Origin: Alphaproteobacteria bacterium
GTDB taxonomy: Bacteria; Pseudomonadota; Alphaproteobacteria; Sphingomonadales; Kordiimonadaceae
DNA length: 54,046 nt
NCBI GenBank assembly: GCA_021774695.1
Contig: JAJFIU010000140.1
Span: 1 to 54,046, forward strand
Direction: 5' to 3'
Position 1 is the first letter of the stretch. Each line of letters begins with the position of its first letter. Of the stretch, positions 32,057 to 41,484 are shown piece after piece. The translations under genes were made by a program, and so were the position numbers. Under the pieces are notes generated by a model, which was not told the origin of the DNA, searched no databases, and saw only the letters and a program-made list of their open reading frames with translations.

Positions 32057-34113
32057 AAGCGGTGACCACCTCCAGGGGTATTGCCCGAGATAAGGCCATT
32101 CCTGTATTATTGGAATGCTCGGTTTCGCACGGCCTTAGTGCCAAGGAAGGCGACATAGTTCTTGGTTGGGGCGAGAAAGAAAACACTGAAAAAGCAAGGG
32201 CTTACGCCCACAAAAATCGTCTGGATTATTGGCGCCTTGAAGATGGGTTTATCGGATACCTAAGCCATCCAGCCATTGACAATCGCCGCCTGTCCCTGAT
32301 CGTAGATAAAAGCGGCGTCTATTATGATGCCCACAGTTCCAGTGATCTTGAAAAACTGTTGAACAGCGATGATTGGATCACCGACGAGCTGACTTCCCGG
32401 GCACGAACCGCCATGGCGCGCATGGTGCGTTGGCGCATCTCCAAATATAATCAATCTGCCTTTGACCTGTCTGAGGAACTTGCCGAAAAACTGTCAGCCT
32501 TTAAGGGACCGAAAGTGCTGGTTGTAGACCAAACCTTCGGTGACAAGTCGATCGGGCACGGCATGGCCACCGACGGCACGTTTAAGGAAATGCTGGATGC
32601 AGCGCTTGAAGAAAACCCGACATCGCTGGTTATTGCGAAAGTCCACCCGGACGTGCTTGTCGGCACCAAACAGGGGCATTATGACGTTCGCGAAGAGACA
32701 ACCCGAGACAACGAACGCGTGCTGTTTGTTGCAGAAGATTGCAACCCCTACGCGCTTCTGGAGAGAGTTGATCATGTCTATGTAGTGACTAGTCAACTGG
32801 GCTTTGAAGGTTTGCTCGCCGGAAAAAAAGTGACCTGTTTCGGCGTGCCATTTTACGCGGGCTGGGGACTGACCCACGATAAACAACTCTGTGAAAATAG
32901 AGTAGCAAATCGTAGCTTGGAGGAATTGTTCGCGGCGGCCTTCATTGTCTATACGCGCTACATCAATCCCTTTTCCATGCAGCGCGCTTCGTTGGAGGAC
33001 ATCGTTGATATCTTGGTGGCCGAGCGTCAAATGCGGCGACCCACTGGCAAAAGAGTGATTGCTGCCGGGTTTTCTCTGTGGAAACGAGGGTTTTTGCCCG
33101 AGTTTTTTGGCCCAGCTTTCGGAAAAACGATATTTACCACGCCGTGCGCGCTGGAATCATACGATTACCAGCCGGGTGATATAGTGGTTGTGTGGGGGCG
33201 TTCTCATGACGGCGAAGCCGCACAAGTGCCTGCTACTGTGCCTGTTTGGCGCATGGAGGACGGTTTCTTGCGATCGGTTGGTCTTGGGTCTGATTTGCGG
33301 CGGCCGTCGTCTTTGGTGATGGACCGAAGCGGCATTTATTATGACGGCGGCACCGCGAGCGATCTGGAAACCTTTCTAAATACCCATGATTTTGATGACT
33401 GCGATATAGCGCGAGCTAAGTCGCTGCGAAAACAAATTTTGGCGTCTCGAGTGTCGAAGTATAATGTCGGTAGTCAGGGCGGTCTGAATTTCGGCGAGCG
33501 AGCTAACGGCAAGCCGATTCTGTTAGTTCCAGGGCAGGTTGAGGGCGATGCCAGCCTGCAGTTTGGGTCGCCGGATATTGCGAAAAACGCTGATCTGCTC
33601 GAGGCAGTGCGCACCGCAGAACCTGACGCCTATATCATTTACAAGCCGCATCCGGATGTGGTTTCGGGCAACAGACAAGGGGCGGTTTCAGCCGAGATTT
33701 TATCGCGCTGCGCTGACGAGACCATTGTCGACGCAGATATTATCGATTGTATGGAAGCCGTAGACAGTGTGTATACCATGACCAGCCTAACCGGGTTTGA
33801 AGCCTTGATGCGAGGCGTGCCGGTTACAACCTACGGCCAACCCTTTTATGCTGGCTGGGGCCTGACGAGCGATAGGCTGCCCATTGCCCGGCGTACTGCA
33901 AAGCTGTCTCTGGATGCGCTGGTTTACGGCGTGCTGTGCGTGTATGGGCGCTATGTTAATTGGCCCGTTGGCGCAAGTTGTGGGCCTGAAGAGTTAGTAG
34001 AGCAAATATCGCAAAACACCGGACCGCGGACGTTGGGCAAGCGGGGTCCGCTCGGCGCAGTGGAGCGCTGGGGAAGAAAAGCAATTTATTTAGCCGAGGC
34101 GCTGCGGCGTTAG
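32053..34113 (+). CDS. kpsC: Capsule polysaccharide beta-KDO transferase KpsC
   Basis: Builds the poly-KDO linker joining capsule polysaccharide to its lipid anchor; cytoplasmic face of the inner membrane. Length 686 residues with two homologous halves, as expected: the first has VLGWGEKENTEKARAYAHKN, LEDGFIGY and VPFYAGWGLT; the second has VVWGRSHDGEAAQVPA, MEDGFLRSVGLGSD and QPFYAGWGLT. Overlaps kdsB at its start. Its stop overlaps tail to tail with the sulfotransferase-like gene on the other strand. Confidence 0.94.
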   Translation: MKAVTTSRGIARDKAIPVLLECSVSHGLSAKEGDIVLGWGEKENTEKARAYAHKNRLDYWRLEDGFIGYLSHPAIDNRRLSLIVDKSGVYYDAHSSSDLEKLLNSDDWITDELTSRARTAMARMVRWRISKYNQSAFDLSEELAEKLSAFKGPKVLVVDQTFGDKSIGHGMATDGTFKEMLDAALEENPTSLVIAKVHPDVLVGTKQGHYDVREETTRDNERVLFVAEDCNPYALLERVDHVYVVTSQLGFEGLLAGKKVTCFGVPFYAGWGLTHDKQLCENRVANRSLEELFAAAFIVYTRYINPFSMQRASLEDIVDILVAERQMRRPTGKRVIAAGFSLWKRGFLPEFFGPAFGKTIFTTPCALESYDYQPGDIVVVWGRSHDGEAAQVPATVPVWRMEDGFLRSVGLGSDLRRPSSLVMDRSGIYYDGGTASDLETFLNTHDFDDCDIARAKSLRKQILASRVSKYNVGSQGGLNFGERANGKPILLVPGQVEGDASLQFGSPDIAKNADLLEAVRTAEPDAYIIYKPHPDVVSGNRQGAVSAEILSRCADETIVDADIIDCMEAVDSVYTMTSLTGFEALMRGVPVTTYGQPFYAGWGLTSDRLPIARRTAKLSLDALVYGVLCVYGRYVNWPVGASCGPEELVEQISQNTGPRTLGKRGPLGAVERWGRKAIYLAEALRR

Positions 34114-35210
34114 AAGGTATGAAGGCCTGTTCGGTCTATTAGTTCGCGCTTCAGTGTTGCGGCCAGTTTGCCGACGATTGGCACTTCGTTGACAGGTGCT
34201 TTGTACGGCGTGACCTTCGGGCTATCAATGGTCTGCTCTCCAAGCAATGAGCAAATATTTTGCAGGCTCGCTTTTGGGTCGGCGAGAAGTTGTTCCAACG
34301 AAAAAGCAATTGACGGTATGTCAGATCCGGAGATCAGTTTGATCAGATGTTCACCGCGCGCAATATTGTGTAAGTTTTCGATAGATTCAGTAACCGTAAG
34401 CCAAGCTTTTTCTAAAAATTTCTCGCGTTGACCTGCCGGGATGTCCCAAGCCGAGCGTATTTTTCGGCCGTGAAATAGTTGCGCCTGCGCGCACTGGGTT
34501 ATTCGGTCTTCACGGCTGAGGCAAATGACGTTGAAGCCGGCGGTGCGCAGATACCGCAGAAAGCTTTTTTCGGTCAGCCTCGCGTTGTTCATCAGCGCGA
34601 CACAAACATCGGTACGCATCAGCATGCCAAACTCGGGTTTAACGTCGTGAAGTTTCCTGAGACTTGAGGTAAAGGCAGCCAAGCTGAATCTGTCGTGCCA
34701 CTGCGTTAAATCAACTAGTGGCCTACCCATATATTCGACAGGGTCCGCCAAATTATTGTCCCTCAAAAGTCCGGCAAGATAGGGACTGTCCGCACCCGGT
34801 GTTGCGAGCACCAAGGTGGGTTTGGCGCTTCGGGCCTGTTCGTCTTTGTTCGTGTGACTTGAAAAATCAGGAAGGACCGGTTTTTCAGCGCCTGCATTGG
34901 CCGCCAGGTCGTGAGCAGCAGACAGGATGGCCTTGTTCGGATATTGGTTGCGCAGTTCCCGTGTTAGTGCGAGCTCATTATTTTGAACGAATACAACAAC
35001 GATTTGGGTCGTTGACGCTAGGGGTTCGCTGAGGTTGTCTGGTGACCTTGTTTGGCACTTCAGTCCGCCGCTAATGGCGTTTAGTTCCGCAAGAATGTCT
35101 TTATCACAAATCAACACCGCGCTGGCGTCGAGCCGACTGAATATGAACGGCCAGCCCCACATTCGAAGCGTGTTGATCAGCAACTTAACGGTATTATTTT
35201 GTTGGGGCAT
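34110..35210 (-). CDS. Stf0-like sulfotransferase-like protein
   Basis: Protein of 366 residues from ATG 35210 (a TTG at 35237 is less likely). The first 100 residues are unrecognised. From about 130 a nucleotide-binding-like motif VLATPGADSPYLAGLLRDN is followed by EYMGRPLVD and, near 210, FGMLMRTDV and VICLSREDRITQCAQAQL, in the order found in Stf0-type sulfotransferases (P-loop, substrate region, the R-x-D-x-x-x-Q motif). Expected to use PAPS as donor. Third gene in a leftward operon with the sulfotransferase and methyltransferase, divergent from cysDNC. Assignment is by motif pattern, not close similarity. Confidence 0.55.
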   Translation of the reverse strand: MPQQNNTVKLLINTLRMWGWPFIFSRLDASAVLICDKDILAELNAISGGLKCQTRSPDNLSEPLASTTQIVVVFVQNNELALTRELRNQYPNKAILSAAHDLAANAGAEKPVLPDFSSHTNKDEQARSAKPTLVLATPGADSPYLAGLLRDNNLADPVEYMGRPLVDLTQWHDRFSLAAFTSSLRKLHDVKPEFGMLMRTDVCVALMNNARLTEKSFLRYLRTAGFNVICLSREDRITQCAQAQLFHGRKIRSAWDIPAGQREKFLEKAWLTVTESIENLHNIARGEHLIKLISGSDIPSIAFSLEQLLADPKASLQNICSLLGEQTIDSPKVTPYKAPVNEVPIVGKLAATLKRELIDRTGLHTF

Positions 35211-35309
35211 TTGGTGTCGCTTCGCGCGTTGCTTCAAGTGCGTGTAAACTGTTCGTTTCTAATGATATGCGTTTTACGGCGCAGCAGCAACTTGGTTTGT
35301 ATCTCGCAC

Positions 35310-36299
35310 CTAAACGGCCAAAAGGTCCACTAACACAAGCTCACACCGTTCATTTTTTGCTTCCGGCACCACACCGAACCGGCGCATTTGACCGTTGGAG
35401 ATAATCTTGTACGAATTGATGCCGTGTTTTGCGCTCACTAACTGCGACATATTGCGGGAAAAGTTCCAGTCAAAATCGAAGAGAAAACGGACGTCTACCT
35501 CTGATTTCTTCGTGTTATTGAAGCGGATGATGAATTCTTCAGGAAGGGTTTTGCCTTTGCCCGCCTTAAAGATAAAGGCTGGGTTTTTTCCGGTTGTTAC
35601 AAACAGCGGCAAGCCCTCACGGCGTTCCATTTGCCGTAGCACTCTTGGGACCTTCAGGCTAAGTCGGTTCGCTTTTTCTTCTGCCTTTTCAATCCGGTAA
35701 TAGGTTTTGGAAACTTGCTGGTAACCGGTTTCCGGATCAATAAACCGCAGGCAATTTTTCCGGGTTTCGTCGTTAACGTCCACGCCAACAAAATTGGCCA
35801 CCGTATCAATGAAATCTTCTTTTTGGTTAATAGCCTGCTCGTAATTGACCAACAGCACGGGCCCATTTAAAAGTTTGGTTTTCTGAACCATCTCCTGCAA
35901 GCGGTTGCTGCTATATTCAAGCGCATTGCCCATGGTGGTATCGGACCGGTTTACCTGACTGATGGCGGCTGCGAGCGTGTTGCGCCAAACCAGAATATAG
36001 TGCGGGTTCCTGAGGTCTGACTGAATTTCTTCAATATATTGCAAGCTGTGGGGCATCTTCCAGCCCCAGGTTTTATGTTCACTATTGCGCCGTTCAATCA
36101 CTTCGAGAATTTTATCAACATCGAGCGAAAGAAACTGCGGGTCTTCGTGATTTTCACCTAATCTGTCGCCCAGAAAAATGCCTAGCTCGCGCACAGTGCC
36201 AGCAACCATCGACGTGCCGCCACGCGCAACCCCCATAATAACAATGGTTTTGTCTTTGGTGTGGTCCGGCGATCCTATTGCATAATGATATTTTGACAT
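35310..36299 (-). CDS. P-loop sulfotransferase
   Basis: Protein of 329 residues. The 5'-phosphosulfate-binding loop is visible in GVARGGTSMVAG, followed by LGIFLGDRLGENHEDPQF and the HYILVWRNTLAAAISQ segment that binds the 3'-phosphate; VLLVNYEQAINQ then FIDTVANFVGV follows, as in bacterial sulfotransferases. Residues 200-329 form a separate, less conserved C-terminal domain. Transfers sulfate from PAPS, probably to a surface glycan. Lies between a methyltransferase and the Stf0-like gene. Confidence 0.75.
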   Translation of the reverse strand: MSKYHYAIGSPDHTKDKTIVIMGVARGGTSMVAGTVRELGIFLGDRLGENHEDPQFLSLDVDKILEVIERRNSEHKTWGWKMPHSLQYIEEIQSDLRNPHYILVWRNTLAAAISQVNRSDTTMGNALEYSSNRLQEMVQKTKLLNGPVLLVNYEQAINQKEDFIDTVANFVGVDVNDETRKNCLRFIDPETGYQQVSKTYYRIEKAEEKANRLSLKVPRVLRQMERREGLPLFVTTGKNPAFIFKAGKGKTLPEEFIIRFNNTKKSEVDVRFLFDFDWNFSRNMSQLVSAKHGINSYKIISNGQMRRFGVVPEAKNERCELVLVDLLAV

Positions 36300-36332
36300 A
36301 AGAGGCTTTATCGCTGGATTTCGTCGAAAAAT

Positions 36333-37022
36333 CTAGGGTTTAGTGAACGTGCTGATGCAATCAAGGTTGGGCATAAAGCTGTCAAAATTTGCAGCGTCTG
36401 GAATACTTTCGTCCCAACCAACAATGCGCTGCTCCAGCATTTTTAGCCCGTCACGGTGGATAAAGTAGGAAAACATTTCAGCGCACATGTAATTCCGCCA
36501 GTGAGGCTGTTCCTGGAAATTGCCGCCAAGAGCCTGCGTCCAGTTTGAATGGTGAATAAAGCCAATGCCGCCAGGTTTCAACACCCGGGCAAATTCGCTA
36601 ACATATGCATCCACTACTTCCGGCTGGAAATGAACCATGGCGTCAAAACAATATACCAGGTCTACGCTTTCGTCTTCAATGCCGGTAAACTCAGTGCCGT
36701 CTGTCTTCAGGAAGTCAACATTATCAACGCCATCAAAGCGTTTGATGCAGTGGTCGATGCATTCCTGATTGATATCCACACCGATCACGCGGTCAGAAAT
36801 ATGGCGCAGCATTTCGGTATTTCGGCCCCATCCTATTGCCAGGTCAATGGTAGTTTCATACCGCCTGCCGCCAATCATCGGCTCGATGAAATATTTCCAA
36901 TGCCGTTCAAGCGAGTTTTCCGCTAGCTCAAAATATTCAGATTCCTTGAATGGGTTACCTGAAATAGCAGCCGAAGAGGCCAAGGCAGACGCCGGTGCTG
37001 ATGTAGGTGATTTGTCAGACAT
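36333..37022 (-). CDS. Class I SAM-dependent methyltransferase
   Basis: Protein of 229 residues from ATG 37022, chosen over an upstream TTG (37088). Motif I TIDLAIGWGRNTEM, the acidic end of strand 2 VIGVDINQECID, motif II VDLVYCFDAMVHF and VLKPGGIGFIHHS are in standard order for small-molecule or sugar methyltransferases. First gene of the leftward sulfation operon, so it may methylate the same glycan. Its substrate cannot be told from sequence. Confidence 0.82.
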   Translation of the reverse strand: MSDKSPTSAPASALASSAAISGNPFKESEYFELAENSLERHWKYFIEPMIGGRRYETTIDLAIGWGRNTEMLRHISDRVIGVDINQECIDHCIKRFDGVDNVDFLKTDGTEFTGIEDESVDLVYCFDAMVHFQPEVVDAYVSEFARVLKPGGIGFIHHSNWTQALGGNFQEQPHWRNYMCAEMFSYFIHRDGLKMLEQRIVGWDESIPDAANFDSFMPNLDCISTFTKP

Positions 37023-37425
37023 TTTGATTGTTCTTCTGTAATTGTTAGCCAACGGTGTTCGGATATCATTATTGCTGTTTGCGGGCAAGTGAATCCACTG
37101 TTTATGCGGTGTTTAAAACGCCCCTATTGAATTGTTGAGCACTAGGATTGGCGATTTAGGCTCCCGGGATCAAGTTTGCTGCAGCTTTTTTAGATAATTT
37201 TTCTAAAATAGCTTGTCTTTCCCTGATAATAGAAAAAATAATTTCACTTATGCCTTTCACTTGCGCTAGATCGCAACCACCTCTAAAACCACAACGAGTT
37301 TCAGATGTTTGCGGGCGCTAGACTATTGGCTGCTTGAATGAGTTTGAGCGTCGAATGCGAAATCTGATACAGATACTGTATCCCTGCTGGGTACAATCTA
37401 ACGACAAAAACGGATTTGACTGTCC
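37023..37425. promoter_or_regulatory. Divergent intergenic region between sulfation operon and cysDNC
   Basis: About 400 bp without a credible gene. It must hold promoters for the leftward methyltransferase-sulfotransferase operon and for rightward cysD. An AT-rich inverted repeat (TTTTTCTA at 37198-37205 with TAGAAAAA at 37230-37237) lies in the centre. No riboswitch or clear -35/-10 pair could be picked with confidence. Confidence 0.4.
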
Positions 37426-38331
37426 ATGACCAAAACGCTGACACACCTGAAGCGGCTCGAAGCCGAAAGCATAGAGATTATGCGCGAAGTTGCCGCCGAG
37501 GCAGAAAACCCGGTAATGCTCTATTCGGTAGGCAAAGACAGCGCCGTTATGCTGCATCTGGCGATGAAAGCATTTTATCCGTCACCTCCGCCGTTTCCGG
37601 TGATGCATGTGGACACCACATGGAAATTCCGCGAGATGATCGAGTTTCGCGACACCCATACCAAAAACCTGGGCTTGGACCTGATCGTTCACATTAACGA
37701 GCAAGGCGTGAAAGACGGCATCGGCCCTTTCACCCACGGCAGCCAGGTTCATACCGATGTGATGAAAACGCAAGGCCTCAAAGCAGCGCTTGATAAATAC
37801 GGGTTTGACGCGGCCTTCGGCGGCGCGCGCAGGGATGAAGAAAAATCCCGCGCCAAGGAGCGTATCTTCTCGTTCCGGTCTACCCAGCACAGGTGGGACC
37901 CGAAAAACCAGCGCCCTGAACTTTGGTCACTGTATAATACTCGCAAGAATAAGGGCGAAAGCATCCGCGTTTTCCCGATCTCCAATTGGACCGAGCTGGA
38001 CATCTGGCAATACATCCATCTGGAAAACATCCCAATTCCGGGGCTGTATTTGTCGAAAAAACGCCCGGTTGTTGAGCGCGACGGCCAGCTGTTTATGGTT
38101 GATGATGAGCGCATGCCGCTGGAACCCGGTGAAGAGCCGATGATGAAATCAGTGCGTTTCCGCACGCTGGGTTGCTACCCGCTAACCGGTGCAGTGGAAA
38201 GCGAAGCTGACACCCTTGAGCAGGTTATTCAGGAAATGCTGCTAACCACCTCAAGTGAGCGTCAAGGCCGGGTGATCGACCACGATGCAGCAGCGTCTAT
38301 GGAAAAGAAAAAGCAAGAGGGGTATTTCTAA
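37426..38331 (+). CDS. cysD: Sulfate adenylyltransferase subunit 2
   Basis: ATP sulfurylase catalytic subunit, makes APS from sulfate and ATP. Length 301 residues, usual for the family. The PP-loop [17 protein letters not shown], the [16 protein letters not shown] motif, the [20 protein letters not shown] segment and the C-terminal [15 protein letters not shown] are all present. The stop is directly followed by the cysNC start. The divergent sulfotransferase genes would consume the PAPS made by CysDNC. Confidence 0.96.
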   Translation: MTKTLTHLKRLEAESIEIMREVAAEAENPVMLYSVGKDSAVMLHLAMKAFYPSPPPFPVMHVDTTWKFREMIEFRDTHTKNLGLDLIVHINEQGVKDGIGPFTHGSQVHTDVMKTQGLKAALDKYGFDAAFGGARRDEEKSRAKERIFSFRSTQHRWDPKNQRPELWSLYNTRKNKGESIRVFPISNWTELDIWQYIHLENIPIPGLYLSKKRPVVERDGQLFMVDDERMPLEPGEEPMMKSVRFRTLGCYPLTGAVESEADTLEQVIQEMLLTTSSERQGRVIDHDAAASMEKKKQEGYF

Positions 38332-40257
38332 GTGTCCCACCAATCTGATCTTATTGCTGAAGATATTTCAGCCTACCTGAAGGCGCAGGAAGAGAAATCC
38401 ATGCTGCGCTTCATCACTTGCGGCAGCGTTGATGACGGCAAGTCCACCCTCATCGGACGGCTGCTGTATGATAGCAAGCTGATTTTCGAGGACCAGTTAA
38501 GCGCACTGGAAGCTGACAGCAAGCGGCTGGGCACACAGGGCCAGGAAATTGATTTCGCGCTGCTGGTAGACGGCTTGGCTGCCGAGCGAGAGCAGGGCAT
38601 CACCATCGATGTGGCCTACCGCTTCTTCTCAACCGACAAACGTAAGTTCATTGTCGCAGACACACCGGGCCACGAGCAATATACCCGCAACATGGCAACG
38701 GGCGCGTCTACCGCTGATGTGGCCATTATGCTGATCGATGCGCGCAAGGGTATGCTCACCCAAACCCGCCGCCACAGTTTCATCTGCTCGCTTTTGGGCA
38801 TCAAACGTATCGTGCTTGCGGTCAATAAAATGGACTTGGTTGACTATAACCAACAAGTTCTGGTGGACGTTGAGGCTGAATACCGTGAGTTTGCCAAAGA
38901 TTTTGGCTTTACCGAGATCACCTCCATTCCTTTGTCTGCCTTGAAGGGCGACAATATCCTTGAGGCGTCTGAAAACACGCCTTGGTATACTGGTCCGTCT
39001 TTGTTGCATTATCTGGAAACAGTGCCGGTGGGCAATGTTCGCCAAGCCGCTGATTTCCGCTTGCCAGTACAGTGGGTCAATCGCCCTAATCTGGATTTCC
39101 GGGGTTTCTCCGGCACCATCGCATCAGGCACCATCAAGGTCGGTGACCCGATCAAGGTGCTGCCGTCCGCGCAGGAAAGCACCGTTAAATCCATCGTTAC
39201 TTATGACGGTGATCTGGACGAGGCCGTTGCTGGCGAGGCGATAACGCTGACGCTGGCTGACGAAATTGATATTTCTCGCGGCGATATCATCGCAGGCAAA
39301 GACAATCCGCCAGAAGTGGCTGACCAGTTTGAAGCCAAAATTATCTGGATGCACGACGAGCCCATGCTGCCGGGCAGGCCTTACTTGTTCAAGACAGCCG
39401 GTAAGACCATTCCCGGTTTGGTCACCGACCTGAAGCACAAGGTGAATGTAAACACCATGGAGCATACGGCGGCGAAAAACCTGGCGCTGAACGAAATTGG
39501 CATTTGCAACATCGGCCTTGATAGCCGCATTGCCTTTGATGCTTACCGCGACAACCGCGAAACCGGCGCTTTCATCATCATTGACCGCATTTCAAACACC
39601 ACGGTCGGCGTTGGTATGATCGATTATGCTCTAAGGCGCTCCTCAAACATACATTGGCAGGCGCTTGACGTGGACAAGATTGCCCGCGCCGAAATGAAAC
39701 ACCAGCGCCCGGCCATCTTGTGGTTCACTGGCCTGTCGGGTTCCGGCAAATCAACCATCGCCAACATCGTTGAGAAACGCTTGTTTGCTCGCGGTCGCCA
39801 CACCTACATTCTGGACGGTGACAATGTGCGCCACGGCCTGAACCAGGACCTTGGCTTTACCGACGCTGACCGGGTGGAAAACATCCGCCGGGTAGGCGAG
39901 GTTGCCAAGCTGATGGTCGATAGCGGCCTGATGGTGATGACCAGCTTCATCAGCCCCTTCCGGGCCGAGCGCCGCATGGTGCATGACCTGATGGAAGACG
40001 GCGAATTTGTCGAAGTGTATGTGGATACACCCTTTGATGTGTGCGCCGAGCGTGACCCCAAAGGCCTGTATAAAAAGGCGCTGGCCGGAGAGATCAAAAA
40101 CTTCACCGGTTACGATAGCCCCTACGAGCCACCAGAACGCGCCGACATTCATGTGAGCACCGACAAGTTAAGCGCCGACCAGTGCGCTGATATGATCATC
40201 AATTATCTGGAAGAAAACGGCTACCTGAACGCACGCAGCAACGACAACGCCGGATAA
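38332..40257 (+). CDS. cysNC: Bifunctional sulfate adenylyltransferase subunit 1 / APS kinase
   Basis: Fusion of CysN GTPase and CysC kinase, 641 residues, from GTG 38332. N-terminal GTPase: P-loop GSVDDGKSTLIGRLL, DTPGHEQYTRN and NKMDLVDY. EF-Tu-like beta domains occupy about 240-450. C-terminal APS kinase begins near residue 462 with WFTGLSGSGKSTIA and contains FISPFRAERR and DPKGLYKKALAGEI. Together with CysD it makes PAPS, the sulfotransferase donor; it may also feed assimilation, but no cysH or cysIJ is nearby. Followed by a terminator at 40287. Confidence 0.96.
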   Translation: MSHQSDLIAEDISAYLKAQEEKSMLRFITCGSVDDGKSTLIGRLLYDSKLIFEDQLSALEADSKRLGTQGQEIDFALLVDGLAAEREQGITIDVAYRFFSTDKRKFIVADTPGHEQYTRNMATGASTADVAIMLIDARKGMLTQTRRHSFICSLLGIKRIVLAVNKMDLVDYNQQVLVDVEAEYREFAKDFGFTEITSIPLSALKGDNILEASENTPWYTGPSLLHYLETVPVGNVRQAADFRLPVQWVNRPNLDFRGFSGTIASGTIKVGDPIKVLPSAQESTVKSIVTYDGDLDEAVAGEAITLTLADEIDISRGDIIAGKDNPPEVADQFEAKIIWMHDEPMLPGRPYLFKTAGKTIPGLVTDLKHKVNVNTMEHTAAKNLALNEIGICNIGLDSRIAFDAYRDNRETGAFIIIDRISNTTVGVGMIDYALRRSSNIHWQALDVDKIARAEMKHQRPAILWFTGLSGSGKSTIANIVEKRLFARGRHTYILDGDNVRHGLNQDLGFTDADRVENIRRVGEVAKLMVDSGLMVMTSFISPFRAERRMVHDLMEDGEFVEVYVDTPFDVCAERDPKGLYKKALAGEIKNFTGYDSPYEPPERADIHVSTDKLSADQCADMIINYLEENGYLNARSNDNAG

Positions 40258-40286
40258 CTGTTCAGCAAACACTTGATGTTTTCGCT

Positions 40287-40316
40287 AAAAAAGGCTGGGA
40301 TGTTCCCGGCCTTTTT
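40287..40316 (+). terminator. Rho-independent terminator after cysNC
   Basis: AAAAGGCTGGGA pairs with TCCCGGCCTTTTT (about 40287-40316), a stem with a short loop and T run. Ends the cysD-cysNC transcript. Confidence 0.75.
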
Positions 40317-40333
40317 GATGGGGATAAAACGGT

Positions 40334-40852
40334 ATGACACTTTCTGAAACAGCTTCCCGAATGATGCGTTTTAAACGCTGGGCGAATGCTATTACATTCA
40401 ATACTGTTCTCGCGCTCCCAGAAGCTGAAGCCTTAATGCAGAGAGCGACACGCTTTGGTTCAATGTTGCACACTTTAAACCATGTGTTTGTAGTGGACCA
40501 TATCTTCCGCGCGCATTTGGAGGGTCGCAATCATGGCTATACCGCCAGAAACACAGCGACACCACCGCTACTTGTTGATTTGTGGGCCAAACAACAGGAA
40601 ATGGATGAGTGGTGGGTCGTAATGGCAGAGGGCTTATCTGAGGTGGAGCTAGGCGAAATTGTCGAATTTGATTTTGTTGGCAGCAAACCTGATGACGTAC
40701 GAGGTGCCATGAGCCGTCTTGATATCATCATGCATATCGTAAACCACGGCAATTATCATCGGGGTTTTGTGGGTGACATGCTTTACCAGGCGGGCGTCAC
40801 GCCTCCTGCGACTGACTTGCCGGTTTTTCTACGTGACGCTGTTGCTATGTAA
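40334..40852 (+). CDS. DinB/YfiT-like four-helix metal protein
   Basis: Protein of 172 residues with the DinB fold pattern: MMRFKRWANAI in helix 1, LHTLNHVFVVDHIFRAHL providing the first histidine, and IMHIVNHGNYHRGFVGDML carrying the two later histidines of the metal triad. Members bind divalent metals and often act as thiol-dependent transferases; the substrate is unknown. Despite the name there is no SOS box upstream. Stands alone between two terminators. Confidence 0.82.
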   Translation: MTLSETASRMMRFKRWANAITFNTVLALPEAEALMQRATRFGSMLHTLNHVFVVDHIFRAHLEGRNHGYTARNTATPPLLVDLWAKQQEMDEWWVVMAEGLSEVELGEIVEFDFVGSKPDDVRGAMSRLDIIMHIVNHGNYHRGFVGDMLYQAGVTPPATDLPVFLRDAVAM

Positions 40853-40878
40853 TTTTGCACTTATGTTTTGACAATATC

Positions 40879-40911
40879 CAAAAAAGGCCAGGTTGTTCCG
40901 GCCTTTTTTTG
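40879..40911. terminator. Terminator between convergent genes
   Basis: CAAAAAAGGCC and GGCCTTTTTTTG form a stem around GGTTGTTCC at about 40879-40911. The A-run and T-run on both sides let it act for both the DinB-like gene and the convergent TonB-like gene. Confidence 0.75.
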
Positions 40912-40924
40912 TTTCGGGTCGCGC

Positions 40925-41353
40925 CTAGTCGTCACCTAAACTGAAATGGAAACGGTAGCGCACGCCTTTGGTGTCTTGCGCCACGCCGTCTTTGGTTTTG
41001 GGCTTGTATTGAAACTGGGCTGCGGCCTTTTTAACCGATGCTTCAAAATAGCCTTCTGGCTTGGCCTCCAGCACCTTAATGGTGTCTCCGGCGACCGTAC
41101 CGTCTTTGGAAACAGTGAATTCCAGAATAACATAGCCGCCAATGCCTTCAGCAAGCGCCCGCTTGGGGTACATCGGTTGAATGCGGGTGATCGGCAGATA
41201 GTCTCCGCCCTTTTTATGATGGTCAGCGGCGTGCGCCAATAGCCTCTCTGCGCCAGTGTTTGCGTCCGTGCCTAGCACAGCGGTGCCAACTCCAAACGCC
41301 AGGCCCACTGCAACCGCGAGCGCGCCGCTTTTTTGTATTAAGTTATCCAGCAT
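40925..41353 (-). CDS. TonB-family C-terminal domain protein
   Basis: Protein of 142 residues from ATG 41353, which has AGGGGA upstream. Residues 9-30 are hydrophobic (ALAVAVGLAFGVGTAVLG), a signal peptide or anchor. Residues 55-140 form a TonB C-terminal domain: ITRIQPMYPKRALAEGIGGY, VILEFTVSKDGTVAGDTIKV, FEASVKKAAAQFQYKP. It lacks the long proline-rich spacer of true TonB, so it may be a short periplasmic energy-transfer or stress protein. No ExbBD genes are next to it. Confidence 0.8.
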   Translation of the reverse strand: MLDNLIQKSGALAVAVGLAFGVGTAVLGTDANTGAERLLAHAADHHKKGGDYLPITRIQPMYPKRALAEGIGGYVILEFTVSKDGTVAGDTIKVLEAKPEGYFEASVKKAAAQFQYKPKTKDGVAQDTKGVRYRFHFSLGDD

Positions 41354-41484
41354 GAATTTTCCCCTAGTTAATGTAATATAGTAACAATACATAAACTAAA
41401 GTATTTAGTAAAGTTATAATATACCAAAATTTTTAAACATCGAACGTTGCATGGACTTCCACAGCCCAGCAAAGATTGCTGCGA

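Noticed and set aside
40334-40852. DinB-like gene as part of the SOS set
   Set aside because: The family name is historical; no GTTC-N7-GTTC site lies upstream and the protein is a metal-binding four-helix type, not DNA polymerase IV.
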